Assembly: GCF_001457815.1 (NCBI RefSeq)
Contig: NZ_LN898221.1
Location: 310,001-374,000, forward strand
DNA from: Vitreoscilla massiliensis
Lineage (GTDB): Bacteria > Pseudomonadota > Gammaproteobacteria > Burkholderiales > Neisseriaceae
Reading direction: 5' to 3'
DNA: 64,000 nt
The stretch's first letter is position 1. Each line of letters starts with the position of its first letter. This document shows, piece by piece, positions 17,633 through 26,870 of this stretch. The notes beneath the pieces were generated by a model. It was not told the origin of the DNA, did no database searches, and saw only the letters and a program-made list of their open reading frames with translations. The position numbers and the translations under genes are program-made.

Positions 17633-18811
17633 CTAATTATTACCTAAATTTTCAGTATCAATAACAGGGTTTTCATTAAACTGAGCATTTTCAGCTTTAA
17701 TTTCAGACTGCTTCAAATCCAATGACACTTGTTTAACACACTTTTTAAATGCGGGCATATCTCTTTTATTCTCCATAATTTTTTCAAATATTGAAATTGC
17801 TTGTTTATTACTTTTAGAATTTTTAATAAATGCATTTAAGTTACTTTTGCATAAGTCTAAATTCAATTTCGCAGCTTCTAAGCGTGCCATATTCAATGCT
17901 GTATCAGCTCTATTTGGCTTTAACCTTATCGCCTCTTTTAATGCTGCTTCAGCTATATCTAAATCTTGAGTAAATATTAGCGAGTAACCTAAGTTGTCCC
18001 AATATTCGACTTCATTTGCATCTTTTTCAACTGCAATCGAAAATAAGGCTTTAGCAACATCATAGTCTTTCTTTTGTATACTTTGCCTACCAAGTTTATT
18101 AATTCTTTTTGCATCTATAGCCTGAAAAGATTGTTCAATACGCGTACCGTCTGGTTCAGTATAAATATAACTAAATATCTCATCGTCAGTTAATAAATTA
18201 AAATCTACATATTCTAATTCACTTTTTCTTTCAATATTATTTGATACTATGTTCGGTGTAGCATCTATAACATTATCAGATACAGAATTTATATCCTTAC
18301 TAACATTATTAAGCGTAGTGATATCTTGCTTTTCATTTTTAATAACACCTTGACCTACATAATAGTCTTTATAAACAAAACCACCTACAAGAATTACTGA
18401 CACGATTGGCAAAAATATAAATACAATTGTTTTTCGATGAATTCCAATAAAACCTTCATCGCCTGAAGTGGAATCAGTTACATCTGTGAATTGAAACTGG
18501 TTTGCTTGTGTTTTAAACTTTTGGCTCTGTTTATTTTTCGCAACTGCATCAAAATCAATCTCAGTAACAACTGTATTCATGATACTAAGACACACATCAT
18601 TTACTTCTGACCGTGATAGTCTTTTCAGATTTAAAATTACATATGGATTATTGACTGAATCAATAAGTAATTTTGATATAATTTCCTCACTCTCTTGATA
18701 ATTATGTAAGTTAAATGCATAAAATGCTTTTTTAAATGCAATGTTTATATCAGATTTTGCCTTGAAGTATAAATACGCATCTTTCAAATAAAATAATATA
18801 TTCTTAACCAT
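17633..18811 (-). CDS. AT-rich membrane-anchored TPR protein
   Basis: A 392 aa protein of unknown function. A cytoplasmic N-terminal region is followed by one membrane segment at about 128-147 (TIVFIFLPIVSVILVGGFVY). The outside part has TPR-like helices at about 235-345 (QKKDYDVAKALFSIAVEKD, DNLGYSLIFTQDLDIAEAAL, EAIRLKPNRADTALNMARLE) and an Asn/Glu-rich tail. The gene and its flanks (17550-19020) are much richer in A/T than the rest of the window, with different codon use, suggesting acquired DNA. I see no mobility gene next to it. Confidence 0.75.
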   Translation of the reverse strand: MVKNILFYLKDAYLYFKAKSDINIAFKKAFYAFNLHNYQESEEIISKLLIDSVNNPYVILNLKRLSRSEVNDVCLSIMNTVVTEIDFDAVAKNKQSQKFKTQANQFQFTDVTDSTSGDEGFIGIHRKTIVFIFLPIVSVILVGGFVYKDYYVGQGVIKNEKQDITTLNNVSKDINSVSDNVIDATPNIVSNNIERKSELEYVDFNLLTDDEIFSYIYTEPDGTRIEQSFQAIDAKRINKLGRQSIQKKDYDVAKALFSIAVEKDANEVEYWDNLGYSLIFTQDLDIAEAALKEAIRLKPNRADTALNMARLEAAKLNLDLCKSNLNAFIKNSKSNKQAISIFEKIMENKRDMPAFKKCVKQVSLDLKQSEIKAENAQFNENPVIDTENLGNN

Positions 18812-19024
18812 TAAACTTTTTCCAAGAGTAGCTTTTTATTTTAGTAACCAAATACAATATTCCTCAAGCATAATGAATAAAAATCACTACAATTATGGTA
18901 AATTTGCTACCTCATCCTATCATTTCAAATAAAAGAACATCCAAAAAATTATGCCCACAATTTACATTACACACACTTCACTGTGTGAGTAATTTGTATA
19001 TCAATAGTTAACTTAATACGTAAA

Positions 19025-19612
19025 TCAATAAGAAATTAAATCAATTTTCAGGCTAAGCACGCAGCGAAAGCCACGCGCGGCGTAATACGAGTCGGCGCCA
19101 TTGTGGTAGACAAACACCGTGTCGTAACGCCGGTTTCCAAACAGCGCCCCGCCCAAACGGCGAATCGCATCAGGTGTGGCCAGCCACGATGAGGTTTTCA
19201 AATCACACGGCCATAGTTGTTGCAAGACTTGGTATTGTTCGCTGTTCATCAAACTCACGCCCATCGCCGCGGCCTGTTCCATAGCGCTGCCTTGTGGCGG
19301 GTGTTGTTTGCGCGCATGCAAAGCGGCCTCGTCGTAACACAGACTGCGCCGCACCTTGGGGCTTTCAGCCGCAGCATCGCCAAACCACAGCAAGCCCTTG
19401 TCGGCATCGTAAGCAAATACGCTCGGCTCGCCATCGCTGGCCTCCATTTGTGCCAACGACCACAAAGCCGTGGTTTGTTGTTGCAAAGCCAGCGCTATGT
19501 CTTGCCAAGCCACATCGGGGAAATGCGTTTGCGTGGTTTCAAAACGGCGGTGCAATAAAGCCAGTTGTGCGCTGGTTTGCGCGGCGTTCAATTGCTGATG
19601 GCTCTCATCCAT
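19025..19612 (-). CDS. DUF4256 family protein
   Basis: A 195 aa soluble protein of the DUF4256 family, whose function is not known. Conserved stretches are SLAQMEASDGEPSVF, ESPKVRRSLCYDEAALHARK, LKTSSWLATPDAIRRLGGAL and VFVYHNGADSYYAARGFR. I chose ATG 19612 because AGGAGT sits about 8 bases upstream; longer frames begin without one. A single DUS copy lies near 19679-19689, before the gene. Confidence 0.85.
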   Translation of the reverse strand: MDESHQQLNAAQTSAQLALLHRRFETTQTHFPDVAWQDIALALQQQTTALWSLAQMEASDGEPSVFAYDADKGLLWFGDAAAESPKVRRSLCYDEAALHARKQHPPQGSAMEQAAAMGVSLMNSEQYQVLQQLWPCDLKTSSWLATPDAIRRLGGALFGNRRYDTVFVYHNGADSYYAARGFRCVLSLKIDLISY

Positions 19613-19691
19613 GCGCCACTCCTGATTTTGTAAGGTTCGTGTTTGCATAAAAAAAACAAACATCAGTTTAATCTGAATGCGGCCTGTAAAC

Positions 19692-19720
19692 ACAAAAAAG
19701 CCCGATGTAACATCGGGCTT
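19692..19720 (-). terminator. rho gene terminator
   Basis: On the minus strand AAGCCCGATGTTACATCGGGC is followed by TTTTTTG, about 20 bases past the rho stop: a textbook intrinsic terminator. Confidence 0.85.
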
Positions 19721-19738
19721 GTTAATTTAATCTGTGTA

Positions 19739-21001
19739 TTAGCGTTTCATTTGATCGAAGAAATCGGCATTGTTTTTCGACGATTTGATTTTGTCTTGCA
19801 AGAATTCCATCGCTTCGACATCGTCCATAGGATGTAAGAATTTGCGCAATAACCACATGCGTTGCAATTGGTCGTTTGGCACCAACAATTCTTCGCGACG
19901 TGTGCCAGAGCGGTTGAGGCTGATGGCTGGGAACACGCGTTTTTCGGCCAAGCGGCGTTCCAAATGCAATTCCATATTGCCCGTGCCTTTGAACTCCTCG
20001 TAAATCACATCGTCCATGCGGCTGCCAGTGTCGACCAAAGCGGTGGCGATGATGGTCAAAGAACCGCCTTCTTCCAAATTGCGCGCGGCACCAAAGAAGC
20101 GTTTCGGACGGTGTAAGGCATTGGCATCAACACCACCGGTCAAAATCTTGCCAGATGCTGGCACGACGGTATTGTAAGCACGCGCCAAACGCGTAATCGA
20201 ATCCAATAAAATCACCACATCTTTGCCATGCTCGACCAAACGCTTGGCTTTTTCGATGACCATTTCGGCCACTTGTACGTGACGCTGCGCCGGTTCGTCA
20301 AACGTAGACGACACCACTTCACCGCGCACTGAGCGGGTCATTTCGGTCACTTCTTCTGGACGCTCATCAATCAACAACACAATCAATTCCACTTCAGGGT
20401 AATTGGTGGTGATGGCGGTGGCGATGTTTTGCAACATCACGGTTTTACCGGTTTTCGGAGGCGCTACCAACAACGCACGTTGGCCAAAGCCTATCGGTGC
20501 CACCAAATCAATGGCACGGCTGGTGACGTTTTTGTCTTCTTTGTTTTTGCCTTCACGTTCCAATTTGAATTGACGTGTTGGAAATAACGGCGTTAAGTTT
20601 TCAAACAGGATTTTGTGTTTGCATTTTTCCGGATCGTCACCATTGATGATGTCCAGTTTCACCAAGGCAAAATAGCGTTCACCGTCTTTGGGTGTGCGCA
20701 CGCTGCCTTCGATGGTGTCACCGGTGTGCAAATTAAAGCGGCGGATTTGGCTGGGGCTGACATAAATGTCGTCAGGGCCGGCCAAATAAGAGGTGTCTGG
20801 GCTGCGCAAGAAGCCAAAGCCATCAGGCAAAATCTCTAAAGTACCTTTACCAGTAAAGCTTTCGCCTTTTTTCACTAGGGCGCGCACAATGGCAAAGACC
20901 AAGTCTTGTTTGCGCAAGCGGTTGGCGTTCTCTATGCCGTGTTGTTCGGCCAAAGTCAGTAATTCAGAAACGTGTTGTCGTTGTAATTCAGAAACGTGCA
21001 T
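19739..21001 (-). CDS. rho: transcription termination factor Rho
   Basis: The hexameric RNA helicase that ends transcription of untranslated RNA. Its 420 aa match the usual length. The N-terminal helix bundle begins MHVSELQRQHVSELL. The RNA-binding cold-shock-like domain contains GTLEILPDGFGFLRS. The ATPase P-loop is APPKTGKTVM (about 178-187), LLIDERPEEV and SSTFDEP follow, and TGGVDANALHRPKRFF is the R-loop region. It has its own promoter and a long leader, as rho genes often do for autoregulation. Confidence 0.97.
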   Translation of the reverse strand: MHVSELQRQHVSELLTLAEQHGIENANRLRKQDLVFAIVRALVKKGESFTGKGTLEILPDGFGFLRSPDTSYLAGPDDIYVSPSQIRRFNLHTGDTIEGSVRTPKDGERYFALVKLDIINGDDPEKCKHKILFENLTPLFPTRQFKLEREGKNKEDKNVTSRAIDLVAPIGFGQRALLVAPPKTGKTVMLQNIATAITTNYPEVELIVLLIDERPEEVTEMTRSVRGEVVSSTFDEPAQRHVQVAEMVIEKAKRLVEHGKDVVILLDSITRLARAYNTVVPASGKILTGGVDANALHRPKRFFGAARNLEEGGSLTIIATALVDTGSRMDDVIYEEFKGTGNMELHLERRLAEKRVFPAISLNRSGTRREELLVPNDQLQRMWLLRKFLHPMDDVEAMEFLQDKIKSSKNNADFFDQMKR

Positions 21002-21146
21002 GATATCGATTTAAGTGAGTAAGTTTTATTTTCCGCATCGAGCTTGCGCAAAGAATGTGTTTTGTGCAAAACACCCGAGAATCTATATAAAGAATGTATT
21101 TTAGAGAGATTGGGACCCAGAGAATATTGCTGCTTTAGGCGGGGTC

Positions 21147-21176
21147 ATACTAAAGGTTTTTTTAAGCGCTTGTCAA
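21147..21176 (-). promoter_or_regulatory. rho promoter with long leader
   Basis: Reading the minus strand: TTGACA (21171-21176), 18 bases, TAGTAT (21147-21152), then the C-rich start GACCCCGCC. The implied untranslated leader is about 140 bases and contains two copies of ACATTCTTT. Confidence 0.6.
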
Positions 21177-21249
21177 GCGAGTTTTACAATTGCGCCTTGG
21201 CCGTGGTAAGCCTTGTCACACATTGGCTTGTATCCTCTATTATTTAAGC

Positions 21250-21741
21250 CTAACGCTCTAATACTTCATAGGTTTTGAGTGTATTGCCCCAACCCCAAGC
21301 CTGTTGTTTGTCGGGTTCGATATCCAAGGCGAATTCGTGCACTAAACGCAAACGCCCGGCAGAATCGATGGAAATCTCTGCCGTTTCCAAGGTTTGCTGC
21401 TCGGTATAAAACACGATGTGCGTACCATCCAGCCGCCAATAACTCAAACGCGGCTCTAACAACACACACGCGCCTTCTTCACCTTCGACATCTTGGTAGA
21501 TCGCATAAGCATCGGCGCGCAAGCTGTAGCTGCGTTGCAATCGACAGCGGTTAAAATCATATGGTTGTTCTTGTTCAGGCGTCACTTGTGTGTCTATCCT
21601 GCCCGCTTGCTGCAAACGCCAATGGCCTTGAACCTGCGCCACCGTCACCGGTGCGGCCTGTAAACTGCTTGCCAAACCTAGTAATGCGGCCAATGCCCAC
21701 AAACGTGTTTTCTTGGTTGGGATTACATCAGACAGAAACAT
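21250..21741 (-). CDS. exported hypothetical protein
   Basis: A 163 aa protein with a signal peptide (KKTRLWALAALLGLASSLQA, cut near APVTV) and a compact beta-rich mature part with Cys in FNRCRLQRSY and EGACVLLE that could form a disulfide. The mature part resembles small lipocalin- or YdbL-like exported proteins only in general shape; I cannot name a family. ATG 21741 gives a clean signal peptide, but the ribosome site is weak (GAAAG). A DUS copy lies in the signal-peptide coding part (about 21652-21663). Confidence 0.6.
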   Translation of the reverse strand: MFLSDVIPTKKTRLWALAALLGLASSLQAAPVTVAQVQGHWRLQQAGRIDTQVTPEQEQPYDFNRCRLQRSYSLRADAYAIYQDVEGEEGACVLLEPRLSYWRLDGTHIVFYTEQQTLETAEISIDSAGRLRLVHEFALDIEPDKQQAWGWGNTLKTYEVLER

Positions 21742-21797
21742 GTGTGCGCTTTCTATGGCAAAAGACCATGTTAAGCCGTTTACAGACCGCATGCATG

Positions 21798-21826
21798 AAA
21801 AAACCCGATATCAATAGACATCGGGT
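21798..21826 (-). terminator. trxA terminator
   Basis: On the minus strand ACCCGAT and ATCGGGT form a stem followed by TTTTTT, about 20 bases past the trxA stop. Confidence 0.8.
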
Positions 21827-21847
21827 CAGGACTCAAACTTGAAGCAA

Positions 21848-22180
21848 TTAAGCAATAGAAGCGTCGATGAAGGCTAACAATTGACCTTTGGCCAAAGCGC
21901 CCACTTTGGTGGCGACATTTTCACCATTTTTGAAGATCATCAAAGTAGGAATGCCGCGCACGCCGTATTCGCTAGGAACGGCTTGGTTGTCGTCCACGTT
22001 CACTTTAACAATTTTCAATTTGCCTTGGTATTCAGGAGCGATGTCGTCCAAAACAGGGGCAATCATTTTGCAAGGACCACACCAAGGGGCCCAAAAGTCT
22101 ACCAATACAGCGCCTTCGGCTTTCAATACTTCGGCTTCAAAGTTGGCATCGGTGGCATGGATAATCAATTCGCTGCTCAT
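21848..22180 (-). CDS. trxA: thioredoxin 1
   Basis: A 110 aa disulfide reductase of the cytoplasm. The active site WAPWCGPCKM lies at about 28-37, with the conserved cis-Pro in RGIPTLMIF. The start has AGGAA upstream. As in many proteobacteria it is near rho, here with one exported-protein gene in between. It has its own terminator. Confidence 0.96.
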   Translation of the reverse strand: MSSELIIHATDANFEAEVLKAEGAVLVDFWAPWCGPCKMIAPVLDDIAPEYQGKLKIVKVNVDDNQAVPSEYGVRGIPTLMIFKNGENVATKVGALAKGQLLAFIDASIA

Positions 22181-22250
22181 TACAATTCCTTTTAAGGGGT
22201 TTTTATAGGCTCAGGAGGGAGAATATAGGCATAACCCCTATTTTTCAAGC

Positions 22251-23810
22251 CTAGCGGTGTTGCAATAGATTTTGTGTATACGGGTGATTAGGTGCGGCAA
22301 ATATGGCGGCCACTTCACCTTGCTCCACCACTTTGCCATGTTGCAACACCAGCATGCGTTGTGACAAGGAAGCGATGACATCCAAATCGTGGCTAATAAT
22401 GAGCATACTCAAACCATATTGCTGTTGTAATTTGGCCAGTAAACGCAAAATATGTTTTTGCAAACGCACGTCTAAGGCGCTGGTTGGTTCGTCCAAAATC
22501 AACACTTGTGGCCGTACCACCAAAGCACGGGCAATGGCCAAACGCTGGCGCTGACCGCCTGAAAATTCGTGTGGATAACGCTTTAAGCTGTCGTGCGGTA
22601 AGTCGACATCGTCTAATACCTGAAGCAAACGCTGTTCGCGCTCACTATCGTTCAAGGCAATTTTCTGGATAAGCAAAGGCTCAGACAGCGCTTGTTCCAT
22701 GGTCATGCGCGGATTGAAGGCGGAAAACGGGTCTTGAAACACCATTTGCATGTGGTGGCGCTCAGGCGTGAGTTCATTCATGCTTAAGGCCAGCCAATCT
22801 TTGCCAGCGATGTCGACCTTGCCCGAAGCGGGCAGCAAGCGCATCAAAGCCTTGGCCAACGTGGTTTTGCCACTGCCCGATTCTCCAACAATACCCATGG
22901 TTTCACCACGCTGCAAACGCAAACTCACCGGCTCCAATAAGCGAATCTTCTTAGTCTGAAACCACGAGGCCGCTTGCTTGACTTCTACTCCCACGTTTTC
23001 GATGGCCAAGACGGTGTGCGCCTGATCCACATCAGGATTGCACATGTTTTCGGGTTTGGCATTGAGCAATTCTTGGGTATACGGATGTTGGGCGGCGCTG
23101 AACAAGGTTTGCGTAGGTGCATGTTCGACCACATGCCCTTGCTGCATCACCACCACCTCATCGGCAAAACGCTCAACCAAACGCAAATCGTGGCTGATGT
23201 AGAGCAAGGCCATGTGGTATTCGGCCTGTAAACGCTGCAGCAATTGCACAATTTGCGCTTGCACGGCCACATCCAAGGCCGTGGTCGGCTCATCGGCAAT
23301 CAGCAATTTGGGACTGGCGGCCACGGCCATGGCAATCATCGCCCGTTGGCGTTGCCCACCCGACAATTGAAACGGATAGGCTTTGACTTTGGTGGCTGCG
23401 TCTTGAATGCCGGTTTCTTGTAAGATGTCTATCGCCGCTTGCCATGCTTGCGCACGCGTTAAGCCCAAATGCTGGGTATACACTTCGGCAATTTGGTTGC
23501 CAACGGTAAACACCGGATTCAAGGCCGTCATCGGCTCTTGAAACACCATGCCGATGTCGCGACCGCGGATTTTGGCCAATTGCTTTTCAGGCATGGCCAA
23601 CAAATTTTGCCCTGCATACTGAATCTGTCCTTGCCAGCTCACATCGGGATTCAAACGCATGATGCCTTGTGCCAACACGGTTTTGCCGCTGCCAGACTCG
23701 CCCACAATGGCAACTTTCTGTCCTGCCGCCACTTGCAAATCGACATCAAACAAGACTTGTTTGGCGCCAAAATAGGCATTGACTTGCTCTACCGACAACA
23801 ACGCATCCAT
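22251..23810 (-). CDS. dual-ATPase ABC transporter protein, YejF type
   Basis: A 519 aa protein with two complete ATPase halves of the oligopeptide/nickel type. Half 1 has Walker A GESGSGKTVLA (about 39), signature LSGGQRQR and Walker B LLIADEPTTALD. Half 2 has GESGSGKTTLA (about 300), FSGGQRQR and LILDEPTSALD. Fused DppD-DppF proteins of this kind (YejF, GsiA) power peptide or microcin-type uptake. The partner permeases and binding protein are not in this window, so the ATPase is an orphan here. The start at 23810 has GGGG upstream. A DUS-like copy lies near 23222. Confidence 0.9.
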   Translation of the reverse strand: MDALLSVEQVNAYFGAKQVLFDVDLQVAAGQKVAIVGESGSGKTVLAQGIMRLNPDVSWQGQIQYAGQNLLAMPEKQLAKIRGRDIGMVFQEPMTALNPVFTVGNQIAEVYTQHLGLTRAQAWQAAIDILQETGIQDAATKVKAYPFQLSGGQRQRAMIAMAVAASPKLLIADEPTTALDVAVQAQIVQLLQRLQAEYHMALLYISHDLRLVERFADEVVVMQQGHVVEHAPTQTLFSAAQHPYTQELLNAKPENMCNPDVDQAHTVLAIENVGVEVKQAASWFQTKKIRLLEPVSLRLQRGETMGIVGESGSGKTTLAKALMRLLPASGKVDIAGKDWLALSMNELTPERHHMQMVFQDPFSAFNPRMTMEQALSEPLLIQKIALNDSEREQRLLQVLDDVDLPHDSLKRYPHEFSGGQRQRLAIARALVVRPQVLILDEPTSALDVRLQKHILRLLAKLQQQYGLSMLIISHDLDVIASLSQRMLVLQHGKVVEQGEVAAIFAAPNHPYTQNLLQHR

Positions 23811-23968
23811 GAACATCCCCTTAAGTGTTGCAAGCTTTATAGCAGCTGCGCTGGCTTTGAACAAGTTGCAATGGTTTACTTGGCGCAAGCGAGTGCTTAT
23901 CATGCGTAAGCCGCGCAAAATTTGCGTTTAACTATTAGCGTTATGTCAATTAAGGTAGGAATAAAAAA

Positions 23969-24415
23969 ATGAACCCTGTCCGCACCGCCAGTATTGCCGC
24001 CCTTGCCGCTGTTTGCGCCTATGCCAGCAGCGCCCAAGCGGCCCCCATCAAAGACAGCAGCACCGAAATGGACCAAGCCAGCCAAGCGGCGGTCACGGTT
24101 TACCGCAACAAAGGCAACCCTGGCCTGCAACAAGCCATCAACGATTGCTACAAATCGGTGGGCTATGCCACCCCGTTTTGCGTGTACATGGATGTGGCCG
24201 GCCGTGAAATCGACTTCAGTGTCGCCCAGGCCTACAAAGAATTGGGTCAAAACGTCGCCCCACACACGTATTTCCAAAGCAAGGCATTTGGTAACCGCGT
24301 CGCCTCGTTTTACATCTTGCACCACCAAACTCGCAGCGAATCCAACGCCCATATGCGCAAAATTCAGCCGCAAATCCAAAAACGGGTTGAGAAAATTCTG
24401 TTTCCAAATGGCTGA
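23969..24415 (+). CDS. secreted hypothetical protein
   Basis: A 148 aa protein with a clear signal peptide (ASIAALAAVCAYASSAQA, cleavage near A24). The mature part of about 124 aa has two Cys (NDCYKSVGYATPFCVYMD) that may form a disulfide, and a basic C-terminus (QPQIQKRVEKIL). TAGGA precedes ATG 23969. I do not recognise the family. It is a monocistronic gene ended by a DUS hairpin. Confidence 0.7.
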   Translation: MNPVRTASIAALAAVCAYASSAQAAPIKDSSTEMDQASQAAVTVYRNKGNPGLQQAINDCYKSVGYATPFCVYMDVAGREIDFSVAQAYKELGQNVAPHTYFQSKAFGNRVASFYILHHQTRSESNAHMRKIQPQIQKRVEKILFPNG

Positions 24416-24438
24416 TAGTGAAGCCTGAAACACATCAA

Positions 24439-24471
24439 AAAGCGGCTTGTAAATCGTTTACAGGCCGCTTT
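24439..24471 (+). terminator. DUS inverted pair after the secreted-protein gene
   Basis: AAAGCGGCTTGTAAA and TTTACAGGCCGCTTT: the first arm has T for C, giving a G-T pair in the stem. A T run follows. Confidence 0.7.
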
Positions 24472-24474
24472 TAG

Positions 24475-24906
24475 CATTATCTTCATCTTTATTGTGTGGA
24501 GTACTAAACTGCTTATCTGTTGACGCTCTATCAATAAGGCTTTGTATTGCACCAGATGTATGTAGGGCTTTGATGAAAATGGCAACGCAGACACTGACCT
24601 TACCCACGCCACCGTATCCAAGGCCATCAAAGTCAGATTTTATCCATATCAACCTACTCATCATTTAATATATTTGACGCTGTACATCCATGCATCTCTA
24701 GATACAATGCAATCAATACATAAGCGGCCTGTAAACTGTGTTACAGGCCGCTTATATCGATTATTGATGTGGGTTTGCATTGAGTTTGCAATGTGTATCA
24801 GCTGATTTTATCAAACTGCCTTATGTGCTAATTGCTCTGCTCAGACATACCAATGCTGCAAATCCAGCCTAGGCGAACAATTGACCAAGCTCAGTCCAAC
24901 TCCTGC
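24475..24906. other. intergenic with one DUS pair
   Basis: I see no supportable gene. A DUS inverted pair lies at 24722-24753 (AAGCGGCCTGTAA, 6-base loop). A minus-strand frame of 68 codons across 24458-24664 runs into the neighbouring DUS hairpin and lacks a ribosome site. Confidence 0.6.
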
Positions 24907-26112
24907 TTAAGCTTGTTTATTCACCGCCACTGCTTTCAACCACAATTGATTGCCAACCAGCCCAAACAACAACACCGCCAATACCGCCAACACGCTGCCG
25001 ATGTAGCCGATAAATGGCAAACCCAGATGCAAGATGACTTGGCCACCCAATAAGGCGCCGCCGCCGATGCCGATGTTGTACACGCCCGAGAACATGGCGA
25101 TGCCGATGTCAGACGCATCGGGCGCCACTTCCAAGACTTTATTTTGCAACACCATGCCAAGTATGGTGATGGCCATGCCCCAACACAAGGCCAAGACCAA
25201 CATTGTTGCAATATGCAAACTGGCCATGTGCAAAGCCAATAAACACAGCAATAACAGTCCCATCGGGATGACCAATAAGCGCAGCGGATGGCTGTCCAAA
25301 TTGCGCGCAAACACGATGCCGCCCAAAATGCCAGCAATGCCCACCACAAACAACACCGCCACCACCCACGCATCCGACATGCCGCCGACTTGGTGCAAGA
25401 ATGGCGACACATACGTGTAAGCCGTGAAGTGTGCGCCCACCATCAGAGCCAAAGTCGCGTACACATACACCAGCGTCGGCCGTTTGAGCAATTTTGGTAA
25501 CACGCTAAAACTGCCCGATACCGTGCTCGGCAAACGTGGCAATACCATCAATAGCAACACCAAAATCAGCGCCGCAATGCCACCTATCAGACCGAAGGTC
25601 ACGCGCCAACCCAAATGTTGGCCGATGACCGTGCCCAAAGGCACGCCCAAAACGGTGGCCAAAGACGAACCGGTGACAATCAGGCTCAAGGCCTTGGCTT
25701 TCTTGCCTTCAGGTGCCAAACGCACCGCCATTGGGATGGTAATCGCCCAAAACACCGCATGTGCCGCCGCAATGCCCAAGCGCCCCATCAACAGCGTCGT
25801 GAAATTCCACGCACACGCCGCCAACACATGGCTGGCCACAAACAACACAAACAAAAATGCCAACAGACCACGACGCTCAAAACGGGCGCTGAGCATGGTT
25901 AAAGGCAAGGAAAACAGCGTGACCGCCCACGCGTACACCGTCATGATCAGGCCGGTATGGGCCACATCCATGTCAAAACTGGCGGCGATATTGGGCAACA
26001 AGCCCACAGGCACAAACTCGGTGGTATTGAAAATAAATGCCGCGATGGACAAGGTGATGACGGCAAACCATGAGTGTTCTGGCCGCGCCTTACTTGGGGA
26101 TAAAAAAGACAT
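24907..26112 (-). CDS. MFS sugar efflux transporter, SotB-like
   Basis: A 401 aa inner-membrane protein with about 12 hydrophobic segments. It belongs to the drug:H+ antiporter branch of the major facilitator family that includes SotB/YdeA. Seen near the N-terminus are FNTTEFVPVGLLPNIAASF and, in the loop, SARFERRGLL. LGVPLGTVIGQHLGWRVTF is the antiporter-type motif C region. The exact start is uncertain: ATG 26112 and 26118 both lack a good ribosome site. It is divergent from the YdhR-like gene. Confidence 0.88.
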   Translation of the reverse strand: MSFLSPSKARPEHSWFAVITLSIAAFIFNTTEFVPVGLLPNIAASFDMDVAHTGLIMTVYAWAVTLFSLPLTMLSARFERRGLLAFLFVLFVASHVLAACAWNFTTLLMGRLGIAAAHAVFWAITIPMAVRLAPEGKKAKALSLIVTGSSLATVLGVPLGTVIGQHLGWRVTFGLIGGIAALILVLLLMVLPRLPSTVSGSFSVLPKLLKRPTLVYVYATLALMVGAHFTAYTYVSPFLHQVGGMSDAWVVAVLFVVGIAGILGGIVFARNLDSHPLRLLVIPMGLLLLCLLALHMASLHIATMLVLALCWGMAITILGMVLQNKVLEVAPDASDIGIAMFSGVYNIGIGGGALLGGQVILHLGLPFIGYIGSVLAVLAVLLFGLVGNQLWLKAVAVNKQA

Positions 26113-26192
26113 ATGCATTCTTGAGGAGGTGGTGTGCGGCCGCGCAAACAGCTTATACTGAGGGCTGACTGACCGCCAATTGAAAGTAAACC

Positions 26193-26498
26193 ATGATTGT
26201 ACTGCAAATTGATTTCCCCAGCAGCGGCCCATTTGGTGCCGAAATGACTGCCGCCTTCAGCGCCTTGGCGCAAGACATCGCCCAAGAACCTGGTTTGATT
26301 TGGAAAATTTGGACTGAAAACGCCGCCGAAAACAGCGCCGGTGGCATTTATTTGTTTGCCGACGAGGCCACCGCCTTGGCGTATTTGCACAAACACACCG
26401 CGCGTTTGGAATCGTTCGGCCTCAGCAATATTCGCAGCAAAGTCTTCCAAGCCAATTTGGAATTGTCAGCGATAGACCATTTCACCCCACCGAAGTGA
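26193..26498 (+). CDS. ydhR: YdhR family putative monooxygenase
   Basis: A 101 aa ferredoxin-like-fold protein of the YdhR type, a group of small dimeric proteins assumed to be monooxygenases. Recognisable parts are IVLQIDFPSSGPFG, EPGLIWKIWTEN and GGIYLFADEATALAYLHKH. The start at 26193 has GAAAG upstream. It is divergent from the MFS gene, so they may share regulation. Confidence 0.88.
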   Translation: MIVLQIDFPSSGPFGAEMTAAFSALAQDIAQEPGLIWKIWTENAAENSAGGIYLFADEATALAYLHKHTARLESFGLSNIRSKVFQANLELSAIDHFTPPK

Positions 26499-26551
26499 TT
26501 GATAACAGTGACCTAAACACTGATTCCAAAATGGTTTTTCAACACATCAAC

Positions 26552-26580
26552 AAGCGGCCTGTAAGGCTTACAGGCCGCTT
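26552..26580 (+). terminator. DUS inverted pair after ydhR
   Basis: AAGCGGCCTGTAA and its complement with a 3-base loop. Confidence 0.75.
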
Positions 26581-26719
26581 GTGTGTGGTATCTAGGAGAT
26601 GATGATTTTGATAAGCCACCTCTTTTCATCAAAACCATCGCTGTAAACATATCAAGTGCAAACTTACACGGCTGTCGCGCAGCATTTATTTATGTCTGCC
26701 CAAGTGCTGACACCCCTAT

Positions 26720-26870
26720 CTTATCCGCCCTCATCCCCTCACGATGCCCACAATTTATCCGAACCTGTCCCATCACTAATACCCAAACTTATCCGCACCT
26801 GTCTCATCATTAACACCCACAGCTTATCCGCATCCGTCCCATCGCTGATGCCAACATCTCATCCACACAC
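26720..26870. repeat. degenerate tandem repeat, 34-35 base period
   Basis: The word TTATCC (last copy TCATCC) recurs at 26721, 26755, 26789, 26824 and 26859, so the spacings are 34, 34, 35 and 35. The bases between match partly (for example CTTATCCGCACCTGTC and GCTTATCCGCATCCGTC). The period is not a multiple of three, so the frame crossing it is not a real gene. The rest of 26583-27100 holds no supportable gene. Confidence 0.65.

Noticed and set aside
24458..24664. 68-codon minus-strand frame
   Set aside because: It ends inside a DUS hairpin, has no ribosome site and no recognisable pattern.
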